Part shown: piece after piece, positions 10,176-22,257 of the stretch
Layout of the letters: every line of letters starts with the position of its first letter
Numbering within the stretch: the first letter of the stretch is position 1
From: Hypoxylon rubiginosum
Taxonomy: Eukaryota; Ascomycota; Sordariomycetes; Xylariales; Hypoxylaceae
Reading direction: 5' to 3'
Assembly: GCA_902806565.1 (NCBI GenBank)
Contig: CADCXA010000016.1
Span: 1,426,001 to 1,490,000 of the forward strand
DNA: 64,000 nt
Position numbers and translations under genes: made by a program
Notes under the pieces: generated by a model
Databases searched by the model: none
What the model saw: the letters and a program-made list of their open reading frames with translations, nothing else
What the model was told of the DNA's origin: nothing

Positions 10176-12086
10176 TTTGACGATATATCTGTAATATCTA
10201 TATTAATATCCAAGAGGGATCGAATAAATGATAGGTAGTAAATAATATCGTGAGATGCTATGAGATGTAAGATAATCTAGATAGCTTGATATCTCGTGTT
10301 AGTGTGAACGACAGATATCACTAAATTGTATGGGAAGGTTGATAGAACCAAAAAAGACTGAGCGGATAGCTCCGGGTGAGGTAGTGTACTATATAATAAA
10401 ATAGTGAGGTGAGGTGTTTGGGGGGTGCCGGAGCTTAGACACGAGACACACGAGAGAAGTCCGAAAAAGATCTCAAGGCGGTAGGTTTAGGGTTATACAT
10501 TAGCAGATTAACTTACTCAGCTTAGCCAGATCTTAACATAACAATAGATGGGATGATCGTGCGGGTAGGGCAAGGCAATGAGAAGAAGAGGAATAGAGTA
10601 GAGTAGCGTAAAGGTAAAAGGTAACCAACCGGTGATCCTGGAGCTATAAGATCTTTTGAATGGTGAGGGGAATTAAGGTTGATGAAAAGTGCCCCTCCAT
10701 CCTTTTGCGCCTCTCTTTTGCACCTCTTGGTCCTGTCTGGCCCACTAAATTGGTTTTAGTAGCTCTCTATTGGTTCAATTGTCAATCTTGGTAACTTTTA
10801 TTGGACTGAAGCTTGGCTTTTCCTAGACTGCTGGGATGCTGGGCTGCTGGGCTTTTCGCTGGGCTGGCTGAGTGGATTCAATGCCACGCTAATATTAAAG
10901 CATCCCAAGTATTCTGTACAATTACGCAGTTGCTCATGCATGCCTGAAATAATTGGACGCACCTCCGGACGGGCCAATATTCCAAACGTTCCAACCCTAC
11001 TATGTACATGTGCTCACCAACACCAAGGTGTGATTATTATGTATCACCAGAAATCTTAAGCAATTTCAGATGACTTGCCTCGTTTTTCTCTCGTACCTAT
11101 CATAAGAGCTTCTTCAGAGGTGGGTCGGAACAGCGGTGTGCTTTGATTTCTGATATCGGTGCCATCCACACATACTGACGCGTAGAAGGATTATGAATAA
11201 ACCTGCTTATATACCTATGTATACTTATATCTGCCTCCTTACCAAGGGTACAAGTACAACCCACAAACGGTGACGGACTTACCACGATGGAACTCCACAA
11301 GTTTATGTATATAAAATCCTCACATATGAGATGAGGTCCCAGTTTCAAGGCACTTTGACGCCTGCACGCCCCTCACCCCGCACTCAACATGCACTCAACA
11401 TCAAAGACCCCTCGAGGGTTTTACCATGACTTCCATGCTACTTCAAAGGTGTCGTCGTGGGGGCTGGTTGCTGTACCCGATGATAGAAGAAGCTGGTAAG
11501 AGGGATTTGAGCGATTTGTTTGTTGACCGGTGAGGCATAAGAGATGTTATGAGGTAGTCACATGTGATATACTGAACGGTCTTGGTCTTGAGTCTTTTTT
11601 CCCGCAACCTAGAAAGCTAAAATAGCTGCAAATTTAAATGTTTCTGGAAAAGTTCCAGGATTTGTCTCAAGAGCTTTTTCAATTTATCAGAGGTGCAGAG
11701 GTGACAGCCCCGAACCCCGAACCCGAGCCCCAACAGGTCCAGACGAGCCGGCCCCATTAAAAACATGGGGTCTGCCGTGCCTGCCGGGCTGGTCTAGCCT
11801 AAGAAGGTCTAGTTTAATCTACAGGCATCTGTCGTAGCAAACGGATTAATATGCTTCCCCAATTCCGAGTCTAAACCTGGATTGGCTCGAAATGGTCCCA
11901 AACGCGCATTGGCAACGTAAGCTAGAACTTTTTGAAAGGTGTACCTCTGGGGAAAAGGGAAAAGGGAAAAGGGAAAAGCCACATGTTTGTAGTAGCTTGT
12001 CTAAGCTTCCAAGCTCAACACAACCCCGTTGATCATTCGAATTGGCACTACTCATCCTTCATGAGTAGTTCGTATCTTCCTTCGCC
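10176..12086. other. Divergent promoter region of hexokinase and OST1
   Basis: About 1.9 kb without a supported gene. The hexokinase side (10176-10800) is purine-rich on the plus strand, i.e. a CT-rich leader on the minus strand, with inverted CCAAT motifs near 10767 and 10798. The OST1 side contains a short (GGGAAAA)4 repeat. Small open frames here lack coding character. Confidence 0.55.
11950..11977 (+). repeat. Short tandem repeat (GGGAAAA) x4
   Basis: Four consecutive copies of the 7-base unit GGGAAAA, about 110 bases upstream of the OST1 start. A simple microsatellite-like tract. Confidence 0.9.
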
Positions 12087-13669
12087 ATGAAGTTCACTGC
12101 AGTTGCAGCTGCCTGCCTCTCCTTATTTTCGCAGGTCCTCGGCGATACCAACGTTGCTGGCCCGTCCTCGTCCAAGGTCGTCCTCCCAGCTACCTTCAAG
12201 CCGCCACAGGTATTTAAGAATGCCAACTTGGTACATGTCATCACATTAGAAAAGAACTATGCCAAGGAGAATATCAATGTCCTAATCGAAAATGCGGCGT
12301 CGGAACCTCAAGATGAATACTTCCTACCATTTACCAGCGACCAAATGGAGAGGATCGGAGGTATTGAGGTGAAGGACAGAAAGGATGCAACTGTTTCGGG
12401 TTTTGTCGTAGAAGCTGTCGAATTTGACCAGAACAGGTAAATATCATATCCGTTCGCCAAGTTACTATCGCCCTTTTACTTACAGATCGCTAGTGATACT
12501 CAATACTATCGCATTCGACTACCTGCACCCTTGCCGGCCAAGGGTCAACAGACCCTAGGTATCTCCTTCTTCTACCTCAATGCATTTACGCCTCTGCCAG
12601 CTGCGATCCAGCAATCCGAAAAGCAATACCTTGTCTACCAATTCTCCGCGTACTGCCCATCGGTCTACCCTACACTAAAGCAGAAGACGGAAGTCAAGCT
12701 CCCGTCGTCTGATATCCCCGACTACACCAAGATCGCTGGTAGCGGCGAGACGAAGGAGTTCCCTCAGAAGCAGGGCTCGAAGCTTACCTACGGTCCGTTC
12801 CCCGAAGTTCCAGCTGGCGCAGCGTCCCCGGTCAAAGTACGATACGAGTTCACCAAACCTGTTACCTACGTATCGCATTTGGAGCGCGACGTTGAAGTCA
12901 GCCACTGGGGTGGAAATGTCGCGTTCGAAGAGCGATACACTCTATACAACTACGGCGCGAACCTGTCAGCTCAGTTTAATAGAGTGAAGTGGGCGCAGTC
13001 GCAGTATTTCAACCCTCAATCTTACGCCCTGAAGGAGCTAAAGGTCCCTCTCCGCGTGGGAAGTAAGGATGCGTACTTCACAGATGTTATTGGCAACGTG
13101 TCTACGTCGCGATTCCGATCCAATAAGCGGGAGGCTGTACTGGAACTTAAGCCTCGATACCCCGTTTTTGGCGGCTGGAAGTATCCATTCACCATCGGTT
13201 GGAACGCCGACGCGAAGCAATTCCTGAAGAAGTCTGGTGATACTTATATTCTGAATGTCCCATTTATTGAGGGCCCTAAGCAGCAGGAAGGTGTGGCGTT
13301 CGAGCAAGTCCAAGTCCGTGTGCTCTTACCAGAGGGTGCCGAGTGAGTATTACAGACACTGTCCTATTATGCATACGCTAATCGCCTCGTAGGAATGTTC
13401 GATTCTATACGACAGTTCCCGAATCCTCCATAACAGATTATACCGTTGATCTACAGCAGACGTATCTAGACACCATTGGCCGCACAGTGCTAACAATCAA
13501 GGCGAGGAACTTGGTAGATGACTTCCGAGACCGCGAACTAATCGTTTCGTACGATTATTCGCTAGTCGCAAGCCTTCGAAAGCCTCTGATAATCTTCTCA
13601 AGCATGGTGACGATATTTGTAGGGATATGGGCAATCTCCAAAGTGGACGTCAAATTCTCGACGAAATAA
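12087..13669 (+). CDS. OST1: Ribophorin I, oligosaccharyltransferase subunit Ost1
   Basis: Three exons, 12087-12436, 12494-13342 and 13393-13669, give 491 residues. The second exon uses the downstream of two nearby AGs (12493), which restores SDTQYYRIRLP. The third restores ENVRFYTTVPES. Residues 1-19 are a signal peptide. The long lumenal part contains the ribophorin I hallmarks, including PVTYVSHLERDVEVSHWGGN and the FNPQSYALKEL region. One membrane span lies near the C-terminus (about 463-480), followed by a short cytosolic tail. Ost1 is a subunit of the ER oligosaccharyltransferase that transfers the Glc3Man9GlcNAc2 glycan to Asn-X-Ser/Thr. ALG6, which builds that donor, lies 13 kb to the right, though the two are not linked in an operon sense. 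Confidence 0.95.
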
Positions 13670-15299
13670 GGGGGTGTATAGGTCCTTTTCCTTTTTGGCA
13701 TCAAGAGGTACATATGCGCGTGTACATTACAGGTTTTCCGAAAAACGGTTTGATGACGGGCCAGGAAAACATTAGACTAGCTAAGCTCATGGCGTGGATT
13801 TGGCACGAATAAAAAAAATCAAGAGGAAAGTGAATTTCTTCGATTAGTTGATCAAGCAACTGTCTCCAACTTCGTCAGCTCCAGATCGTAAAGATGAGAC
13901 GTTAGCCAAGCCATTATGCATGTCGCTATCAACCGATCTTCTGCTTGACATCCGATTGATTAGCACATTGAAGCTTTCCTTTTTTCACATTAGGTGTAAT
14001 AGTATCGAATAGGGTGGTGTGCCGTCAACTGGCTTGTGTGGATTCTAGAGGGTCCAAGGGTCCTGCGTTGGAGGCAGGGAGGTCGTACTATGCGACCTTA
14101 ACGACCTTACTAAATTAGCCGGGCGGCACTTGGCTGCGATTAGGGCTGCGGGCTGACGTCGGCGCATCATCATAGGTCCTACCCTTGAGACACCCTTAAG
14201 ACAGCCTTCGGGACGGAAATGCACAAGAAATACCTGGCCGGCATCCGACGAGAGCGGTGGAACTGCTTTTTGGGAACTTGTTGACTGCTTAGTCGACCAC
14301 GTCTACGTACGTAGAACGCACAACAGGGCGGGATGCCTTGCAGGCGGGTGTGCAATCGCGGTGGGTAATATCTCTTGCCATACGGGACACGAGGTCAGGT
14401 ACGGGGGGGCATATCAAGCTTCGGTGGCTTTGACACGAGCTGGTGTCTATTATGGTTCTAGAGTTCTAGACGGTATGTCATGTCACCCGGCTGCACGGGT
14501 TATGCGACGACCCATCTCGTGTTATACCAAGTTATACCTAGGGGGTTTTCGCCACCACGCCTGGACCTCATGCGGCTTAGACCCTGCTCGTACGAGTTGC
14601 CCTGAGAAGTATGGAGATGTTGTATACAAAGTGGATGGGCTATAGGGAGTCTAAGAGCCAGAGACACGGAACTCTTGGCAAGCCCTCCCAAACCAGGTAC
14701 TGGCATCTGAATTCTTGATAGGTGGTATTTCTGGCGTAATGTGGCCTTTTACACAACTCGTACGAATGCCGTCGCCCTACCTTGCCCTGCCTGCATGTCG
14801 ACATGTTGAAAAGTTGCAGGGATCGCAGCATGGAAAAGATGGGATGTGCGCGAGGATCTTTTTCAGGATCTTTTTGAAGATCTTGAGATTAGCGCAGTGC
14901 CAAACGATCCAGGCAGCCAGGATACTTGGAGATGCCGTTTATTCGGTGAGGTCAAGAATGGTTACACTGAAGTTCCCCCCATCCTTGTGACCCTTTAGCT
15001 CAGCCTTCGCTGACATTGGCTGCCTTGGTTGGTCATGGGAAGATTGGGATAAATACCTGTCTGTCGTCCGCTCCCTCTACTTTGATTTATTCGTTCTTCA
15101 TTCCATCCCAGTTCCTCTACACTCACAACCCTATATCAGGCTCGGGAAAGTTATAGACAGAGAGTCACATATTTCAAAATTTTATTACATACTCATCCGA
15201 CCCCTTGCGAATTTGATCGGACTTTTTCCCCACAGAAGCTTTCAACAACTTCTTCTTCCATCGTCGGGTATAAGTCGATTCTAGACACCCGACAACTAC
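13670..15299. other. Intergenic region, no supported gene
   Basis: 1.6 kb downstream of OST1. Short open frames on both strands lack start context, splice signals and recognisable domains. Its right end is the promoter of the next mini-gene: an ATAAATA near 15049, then a CT-rich leader. Confidence 0.5.
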
Positions 15300-15554
15300 A
15301 TGACGAAAACAACCACCATCTCCATCTCTACACAATCAAGCAATATGTGCTTTCGAGCCGAGCCGTCGCGTAAATATTATTACCACGAGGAATACATTCC
15401 CGTGAGACAAGCTCACCACCATCACCATCACTCCTCGACTCCCCGAGCCAGTTATAATGCACACCACCACCACAGCCCGCGCGTGAGCACAACCAGTTAC
15501 CGACGAAGCACCCCGGTCTTGGTCGAGAGGACCAGCCAGACACGATACCGCTAA
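15300..15554 (+). CDS. Small His-rich basic protein, unknown function
   Basis: An uninterrupted 84-codon frame; a second ATG at 15345 gives a 69-residue product starting MCFRAEPSRKYYYHEEY. I favour this second start because short fungal proteins beginning MCF/MCY followed by a YYYHEE-like segment are common. The middle has two His runs (HHHHHH and HHHH) separated by Ser/Pro/Arg-rich text with repeated PRAS/PRVS and SYRRS elements. There is no signal peptide or membrane segment, and the C-terminus is Arg-rich. A well-formed promoter lies upstream and an AT-rich 3' region downstream, which supports a real gene. His clusters suggest metal binding, but this is inference only. Confidence 0.55.
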   Translation: MTKTTTISISTQSSNMCFRAEPSRKYYYHEEYIPVRQAHHHHHHSSTPRASYNAHHHHSPRVSTTSYRRSTPVLVERTSQTRYR

Positions 15555-16854
15555 ATCTTCTCGTTCTCGATATACAGCGGCAAATTTCACTTTATCACCC
15601 AACTTCTACCACCGTAGCTGCTGAGACACAAAAACAACCAGCATGCCGGTATTTACAATTGATCCGTCGACAACACCTATCGACTTGTCAATCTAGAGAT
15701 ATATACATCTCGTCTAATACACAGGGAATATCTGGGCCAGGATATATAAAAGGGTTTATGATTATAAAAATTTTAATATTGTATTTTTAATATTTTATTT
15801 CTTCCAGCAACATGTAATACAATAATGAGCTCCGAACGAGTTTACGATTATTTCTCCTGAAAGAATCCGGTGTCGTCATTGGGAGATTTTAGCGGGGGAA
15901 TGTGAGGGATCCTTGCTGCGGCTTGGAGACAGGGGGTCTGGGTCTTAGGCTCAGCTGGGGTCTGTTTACGGAGTGGTTCATGGCTGCATGGGTTCTCCAA
16001 GGCTTAGATGGTCTGATAGCTTCTCAAGAAATGACATCATCATATGATAATATTCTTTAGCTCCCTTTCCCGAGCTCTCCGCCGTCATCCGCTATCCTCT
16101 AAAGGCTCGACACTTTCACTCCGTAATCACATCCATGCTTCCTTTGTGCAAATGTGATGCGATGCTTGCGTGTTTAAGGTTATAGAGAGGGGTCAGTATG
16201 AGCGATATGGGATGGAAGGCAAAAAAAAAAAAAAGGGAAGACATCTTCTATTTCCAATGTCTCCGTACCCAAAATTTGTATCTTAGTTTACTACATATTC
16301 TAGGTGGATGTTTTTTTAGATGCTATAACTTGGACGACTAATAATTAGCACTGGTTCTTTATCCATCTTCTTGTTAGACGAATCCCTGTTCGAGTATACA
16401 TTATCAGGTACGAAGTACACACCATCTGATCTACAAGTACAGATCACGCCCCACTCGGATAGGTAACACCGAATACACCTTCAGAAACAGTGTCTATACC
16501 TTAAGCTTATGTAGCTGAGGCTACAGTCCGGAGGCTGTTCTTGTAAGTCTAATACTCCTTTCTTCATCAGCACTTATATGTATATGTGTACCTACATAGG
16601 TACATAGTAGACGGGGCTTCATGCCTCCCTATTCTGCAAGCGGTATGCTACTATTGCTGCAGAGCCACCAAGGGCATTACCTCCTCCCTAAGGGCAAAGA
16701 TCAAACTAGGAAGCTATATGCTTGCTTGGAAATATGGAGGAGATGGAAAGCGACATCTACTAACTATTCCTGCAGTTTGTCGTAGCCAAAATAAGATCAG
16801 GTCGAAAACCAATTATATAACTTTACCTGGAAGATTGTCATCATGTAGGTCACG
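15555..16854. other. Intergenic region between the His-rich gene and the eisosome gene
   Basis: About 1.3 kb without a supported gene. It includes an AT-rich presumed 3' region (15740-15810) and a poly-A tract at about 16220-16234. The open frame that begins at 16586 and runs into the eisosome gene is not used in full: its early part is leader and intron. Confidence 0.5.
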
Positions 16855-18139
16855 ATGGATTTCCAATTCTTCAGCAGTAATTCAAGAGGCGTCTCGGAGC
16901 TCGAGAAGATGTCTGGGTCTCAGCTCAGTCGCAAAAGTAGCAACAGGTCATTGGGCTCAGCCTATTTGTAATTCCTCTCCGACTCACCTGCTTTCATCCA
17001 CACCACAAATCGATAAAAGGTTGGGACGTGCTAACACTCGGACTTTCGATTCTAGGAACCGTTCACTATCCATCCGCTCCAACAAGGGAGGTCCTGTAGG
17101 CTCGCCAACACCCGCACGCAAAAAGGGCTTCTCGTTCGCATCGCTGCGGGGATCAATTCAGCCAGAGCTCTCACGGCGCCTGTACCAGGTCATCAAGTCG
17201 ACCAACAACCTGGTTTCGGCGCACGAGGCGGCGGGGCGGGAACGCGAGACTATCGCGAAGCAGCTCTCGGAATGGGGCGAGCAGACTAACGACGACGCGG
17301 TGTCGGACATCAGCGACAAGGTGGGCGTGGTGCTGTCGGAGCTGGGCGCCCAGGAGGACAGCTACGCCCACAACCTGGACGAGGCCCGCGGCGTGCTCAA
17401 GACGATCCGTAACACGGAGAAGAGCGTGCAGCCCAGCCGCGACGCCAAAGGCAAGATCGCCGACGAGATCCAGCGCCTCAAGCTCAAGGAGCCCCAGAGC
17501 CCCCGCCTCGTCATCCTCGAGCAGGAGCTGGTAAGGGCGGAGGCCGAGAACCTGGTCGCCGAGGCGCAGCTCACGAATATCGTACGCTCCTATCCGATCC
17601 CCTTTCTCTCACTTGGTTACTGTGAAGACACCCTGCTAATAATGTGTGTGCTTGCATGGGAATAGACTCGTAAGAAGCTGAAGGAGGCCTACGACGCCGA
17701 ATTCGCTGCCGTTATCGAGCGCGCGGAAAAGCAGATCATACTCGCCAAGCACGGTCGCCGTCTGCTCGACCTCCTGGACGACTCGGCTGTCACGCCCGGC
17801 GACGTGAGGCGAACCTACGAGAACGGGAACGCGGCCCGCCAGGTGCTCAACGACGCGGAGGATGACCTGAAGAGCTATGCCGAGCATAATCCTGGCGGTG
17901 TCGACTCGGTAATAGGAGGCGACCGTGACGCAGCTGGGGTTGAATATGTCATCAATGATAACTATAATCATACGCATGCTCAAGCTGGCAACGGTGGTGG
18001 TAGGGGGGGAGGTGAGGCATCCATCATGACTGGTAGCATTGGCCAGTCTACAGACGGTGGTGACCACCACGCTTCAACTTCTGCCGATGTCCCGTACGTG
18101 AGCCCGACGCCCACGTCTTCAGCCGACGAGAGGACGTGA
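16855..18139 (+). CDS. Eisosome core component, Pil1/LSP1 family (BAR domain)
   Basis: Three exons, 16855-16946, 17056-17581 and 17666-18139, give 363 residues (345 if the ATG at 16909 is used). The first junction gives SSNRNRSLSIRSNKG, which matches the conserved start of filamentous-fungal Pil1 orthologues. It requires a GTCATT donor at 16947; the acceptor has a textbook GTGCTAAC branch site. The BAR domain spans roughly residues 60-280: GFSFASLRGSIQPELSRRL, LSEWGEQTNDD, TEKSVQPSRD, LEQELVRAEAENLVAEAQL and LDDSAVTPGD. Pil1/LSP1 proteins self-assemble on the inner face of the plasma membrane and form the furrow-like eisosomes. The C-terminal 90 residues are acidic and Gly/Thr-rich, as usual for the family. 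The exact start is uncertain; homologues have short N-termini, which favours 16909. Confidence 0.85.
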
Positions 18140-18599
18140 GATGGCGTTTGGAGGTATCACGATGGGAATGCGGACGGAAATGTTTTTGGGCGAGCTTATA
18201 GGTATAGGTCTAGTGGGTTAGGAAATTGGGTTGGTTGGCTGTTTGGTTGGCTTTGATCTTTATATTTTCTTGTGTCGGTTTGATGGGTTTAAACCAAGGA
18301 AGGATTCTATCCCCAGTCACATACATCCACGTTGGGTCCCGAGGATAGGCAAATGCTCGAGGTCGCAGGTACTGGGATAACCATGAGATTGTTATTGGAT
18401 GTATTTTATTTTAACTTTACAATCGGAATGATGGTGAATGAATTATCACCTGCCGAAACTTTCTTCACGAATTATATGCGGTAAATCTTCGGCCGAGATT
18501 AACCCCGTCTCCGTCTTGTCAAAGCTCCACCATAGAAAGTAACGATCACCTCTCTAGCTAGACCCAACACTTTTGGTGAAAGGTGGACATCTGAACAAA
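18140..18599. other. Intergenic region, Pil1/LSP1 3' end to COQ6 promoter
   Basis: 460 bases between two plus-strand genes. It contains G/T-rich 3' sequence and then ordinary promoter sequence. No gene is supported. Confidence 0.5.
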
Positions 18600-20155
18600 A
18601 TGGATTGCGTCGTCTTATCCAGACGCCAGCTTCGAAGACCCCTATCGAACCTATGTAGAAGCTGTAGCCGTCGAATCCTTCCCCGATTGTCCCGAACCTA
18701 CGCTAGCGCCTCTGCCCAGCCAGACATCTACGATGTTGTCTGCGTGGGTGGGGGACCAGCCGGTCTAAGCTTGCTTACAGCACTTCGTAAGTTGGCTGCC
18801 CGTCTCCCCCTCAGCCCAATGCTTTCGCACAAGCTCATACCGTATCCGCAGGCTCGAACCCGACGACTGCCGGCCTCCGCGTTGCCCTCGTCGAAGCCCA
18901 AGACCTTCGTAAAGTCCGCTCGTGGAAGCTCCCGCCCGATCGCTACTCGAACCGCTGCAGCTCGCTGACGCCGACGTCCGCGCTGTTCCTCGACCGCATC
19001 GGCGCCTGGGCCCACGTGCAGCGCGGCCGTGTCCAACCGTACCACGAGATGCAGGTCTGGGACGGCGTGACGGACGCGCGCATCGAGTTCGAGTGGGACG
19101 CCGCGGCGCGGGGGGAGAAGACCATCGCCTACATGACCGAGAACCTGAACCTGACCTCGGGGCTCCTGAGCCGGCTGGACGAGCTGGGCGGCGTGGACGT
19201 GTACGAGGGGGCTAAGGTCGAGGATATCACATTCGGGGAGGACACCGAGGAGCTGGACTTGCGGGAGTGGCCGATCGTCCACCTCGCGGGCGGAAAGCAG
19301 CTGGCGGCGCGGCTTCTGGTGGGCGCCGACGGAGCGAACAGCCCCGTGCGCACATTCGCGGGCATCGAGAGTAGGGGTTGGGACTACGGACGGCACGGAG
19401 TCGTGGCTACGCTGGAGCTCGATGGCTCTGGTTGGGGCGGAGACGACATGAAGATTGCGTACCAGAGATTTCTGCCTACGGGGCCTGTCGCTATGCTACC
19501 GCTACCAGGAAACTACTCGACCCTCGTCTGGTCCACCACGCCCTCAAACGCCGCACTCCTAAAGAGCCTCTCTACGAAAGATTTCATCGCGCTAGTCAAC
19601 GCGGCCTTCCGCCTCAGTCCTGTAGACCTCGAATTCATGCACACGCTGAGCTCGGGCCAATACGACGAGCTGTCTTGGAGATTACAACATACACAGTTCA
19701 ATTCGCAGGCCGTACCACAAGCAGTCGTAGGCGTGCAGGAGGGCACGGTGGCGTCGTTCCCGCTCAAGATGCGGCACGCGGACACGTACGTCGGGGAGCG
19801 GGTGGCCCTCGTCGGTGACGCGGCGCACACGATCCACCCGCTCGCGGGCCAAGGGCTCAACCAGGGCCAGGGCGACGTGGCGAGCCTGGCGCGCACCCTC
19901 GCGCACGCGGCGTCGCACGGCCAGGACCTCGGCGCCCGCATGTCCCTCGAGCCGTACAACGCGGACCGGTACGCGGCCAACCACGTGCTCCTCGGCGTCT
20001 GCGACAAGCTGCACAAGGTCTACTCGGCGGGCACCGGGCCCCTCGTCCCGCTGCGGTCGCTCGGGCTCCGCGCCGTCAATGCTATGGGGCCCCTCAAGGG
20101 CTTCTTCATGGACCAGGCGGCGGGGAGCGGGGGCAAGTTGGGCAAGTTGTTTTGA
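18600..20155 (+). CDS. COQ6: Ubiquinone biosynthesis flavin monooxygenase Coq6
   Basis: Two exons, 18600-18786 and 18852-20155, encode 496 residues. The first exon gives an Arg/Ser-rich mitochondrial presequence followed by the FAD dinucleotide fold DVVCVGGGPAGLSLL (45-59). The GTAAGT intron falls directly after TALR. The second exon contains RCSSLTPTS, the DG motif LLVGADGANSPVR (about 216-228) and the second FAD motif ALVGDAAHTIHPLAGQGLNQG (about 381-400), all diagnostic for the UbiH/Coq6 family. Coq6 hydroxylates the C5 position of the ubiquinone ring on the matrix side of the inner membrane. Exon 2 is markedly GC-rich, so several long open frames on other strands here are shadows. No key residue is missing. 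Confidence 0.94.
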
Positions 20156-21057
20156 ACGAGGGAGATCGTCTACGACGGGGCTGTGGGTGTATGTATATTG
20201 CTCCTACTAAGTGAGTTGAGATTTCGAGTTGGATCGCGTGAGGTTCGTGTATTCTACCTACCTACGTGTTTGTACCATACATTAAAAATACACCGGAAAG
20301 CAAGACAGAGGGAGATCATAGATAAAATACGTGATTAGAGGTAGTAATCTGCATAGATGAACATCCAATGGCGGTCTAACTACTTCAACATGCATCGTGA
20401 GATCAGAGTACTTTATTTAGTAACATTTAGAATGGCGAAAACTGGAGGCTAGAAGGCCGTTAAATGAAGGCATTGCGCAGCGTATTATGATCGTTTACAT
20501 ACTAGATATGGCCAACAATTCAATCATCCCATCGACCGTGATCATCAATGCACCAGGCATCATCTTCCTCATGGCGACGCGTCAAAGGCGTCGATCATAA
20601 CGAAAACAGAGATGAAGACAGCAAAAATTCCGGGAACTACGATCCACGAAGGATAATAGAAGAGGGTCAACTCCGCGCTGTGCAATGCAGGCTTTCCCCC
20701 ATAACGATCTTGATTCTTGAGCCAAGACCGTTCTCCCAAGGTAAGTATGAGGAAAAAAAGAAAGGAAATCAAACCAAATCGTGGGCGCCAGCTGTGAATT
20801 AAATAGATATTCTCAAGGCGGTGAGGAGCGGCAGTAAGGTGGGGCTACTGCACTAAGGCAGGTGGCAGATAGCTAGAGGGGTGCGGGAGGCACTTGCCTA
20901 GGCAACTAATGGGGGGTGCATCTAATTAAATTCATAAGCAATCGATAAGATTAGATAGTTCCAATTCTCAACTTGTCGCATAATTTTTTTCTTAGGACAA
21001 TAATTCTCGACCTCGAATTCGTGTACACCCCACCAATACAGCAACAAATCACACATC
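20156..21057. other. Intergenic region between COQ6 and RPC40, with one weak minus-strand candidate
   Basis: Mostly unannotated sequence. On the minus strand, 20772-20569 can encode a hydrophobic peptide containing WLKNQDRYGGKPALHS and the membrane-like YYPSWIVVPGIFAVFISVFV, ending in a stop. It has no ATG, so it would need an upstream exon that I could not establish. I therefore do not call a gene. Confidence 0.35.
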
Positions 21058-22257
21058 ATGGCACCTTCATCAGGCCGTCGACAACCGCCTAGTTCGGAAG
21101 ATCTAGATGAGCGTAATGTATGATATCGTAGTACCTCAGACCTTTTGTCTCGAGTCTAATATTTCTTCTAGATCGTAGGTATAAACAAGGAGACAATCAC
21201 AAATACAGTGTCGACCGACTACCCGGATAACTACGCAAACGAAGAGCACGCCTGGGACAAGGAAGCCTTTCGGCGAAGCTTCAAAGTCCAATGGCACGAT
21301 AACCAGCAATATGAGGCGCAGTTTTCTCTCATCGGCATCGATGCCTCTATAGCCAACGCCTTCCGTCGCATCCTCATTGCGGAAATACCTACTCTAGCCA
21401 TCGATATTGTCTACATCTACAACAACACCTCCGTGATCCAAGATGAGGTCCTCGCCCACCGCCTCGGTCTTATTCCCTTCACCGGCAACAAGAAGGGTAT
21501 CCAAAACTGGCTAGGCTTCTGGCGTAAGCCTGCCCCCGGGGAAGACTCTTACGCCACCACCTTCGACTCCAACACCGTCTGTCTCAAGCTTCAGGCCAAG
21601 TGTACGCACAACAAGGACGCGCCGCCAAATTCCAAAGATCCCAAGGAATTATATCACAACGCGCACATCTACGCCAAGGATATCAAATTCGAGCCGCTGG
21701 GGGTCCAAGAAAAGCACTTCTCGGGCGATGGCGTGATTCGGCCGTTTAACCCTGATATCCTCGTAGCGAAGCTGCGCCCCGGCCAGGAACTCGAAATCGA
21801 GATCCACATGCACAAGGGCTTCGGCTGGGACCACGCCAAGTGGTCGCCCGTCGCCACGGCGAGCTACCGTCTGATGCCCACTATTAGCATTACGAAGCCC
21901 ATCTTGGGCGCGGACGCCGAGAAGTTCGCCGACTGCTTCATGAATGGCGTGATCGGACTCGAGCCGGTGACGAGGAAGGAGGCGAGGTCTAAGGGAAGTG
22001 GGTACGAGGGCCACGAAGGTGAGCTAAAGGCGGTAGTCAAGGACCCGATGCGAGACACGGTGAGTCGCGAGGTGCTACGACACCCCGAGTTCGAGGGCAA
22101 GGTCAAGCTCGGGCGACGGAGGGACCACTTCATCTTCTCGATCGAGAGCACGGGCCAGTGGGATAGCGACGACCTCTTCCTCGAGGCCGTCAAGACTCTC
22201 AAGAAGAAGTGCCAGGTGCTTCGGCCGCAGGTCACGAACATGGTCTATACGTTCTAG
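21058..22257 (+). CDS. RPC40: DNA-directed RNA polymerases I and III subunit AC40
   Basis: Two exons, 21058-21117 and 21172-22257, give 381 residues. The 60-base first exon (MAPSSGRRQPPSSEDLDERN) ends at a GTATGA donor, and the TTCTTCTAG acceptor at 21171 keeps the frame. The product shows the alpha-like RNA polymerase assembly fold: FSLIGIDASIANAFRRILIAE, then EIPTLAIDIVYIYNNTSV and DEVLAHRLGLIPF, which are the family's signature. A final FIFSIESTGQWDS and a C-terminal helix follow. AC40 pairs with AC19 to nucleate assembly of RNA polymerases I and III in the nucleus. The length is within the normal fungal range and no anomaly is seen. Confidence 0.95.

Noticed and set aside
18728..19396. 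222-codon minus-strand frame
   Set aside because: Shadow of the GC-rich COQ6 exon 2.
20569..20772. Small minus-strand membrane protein between COQ6 and RPC40
   Set aside because: The frame starts only at TTG, and no upstream ATG exon with good splice signals was found. It is kept as a note in the intergenic entry.
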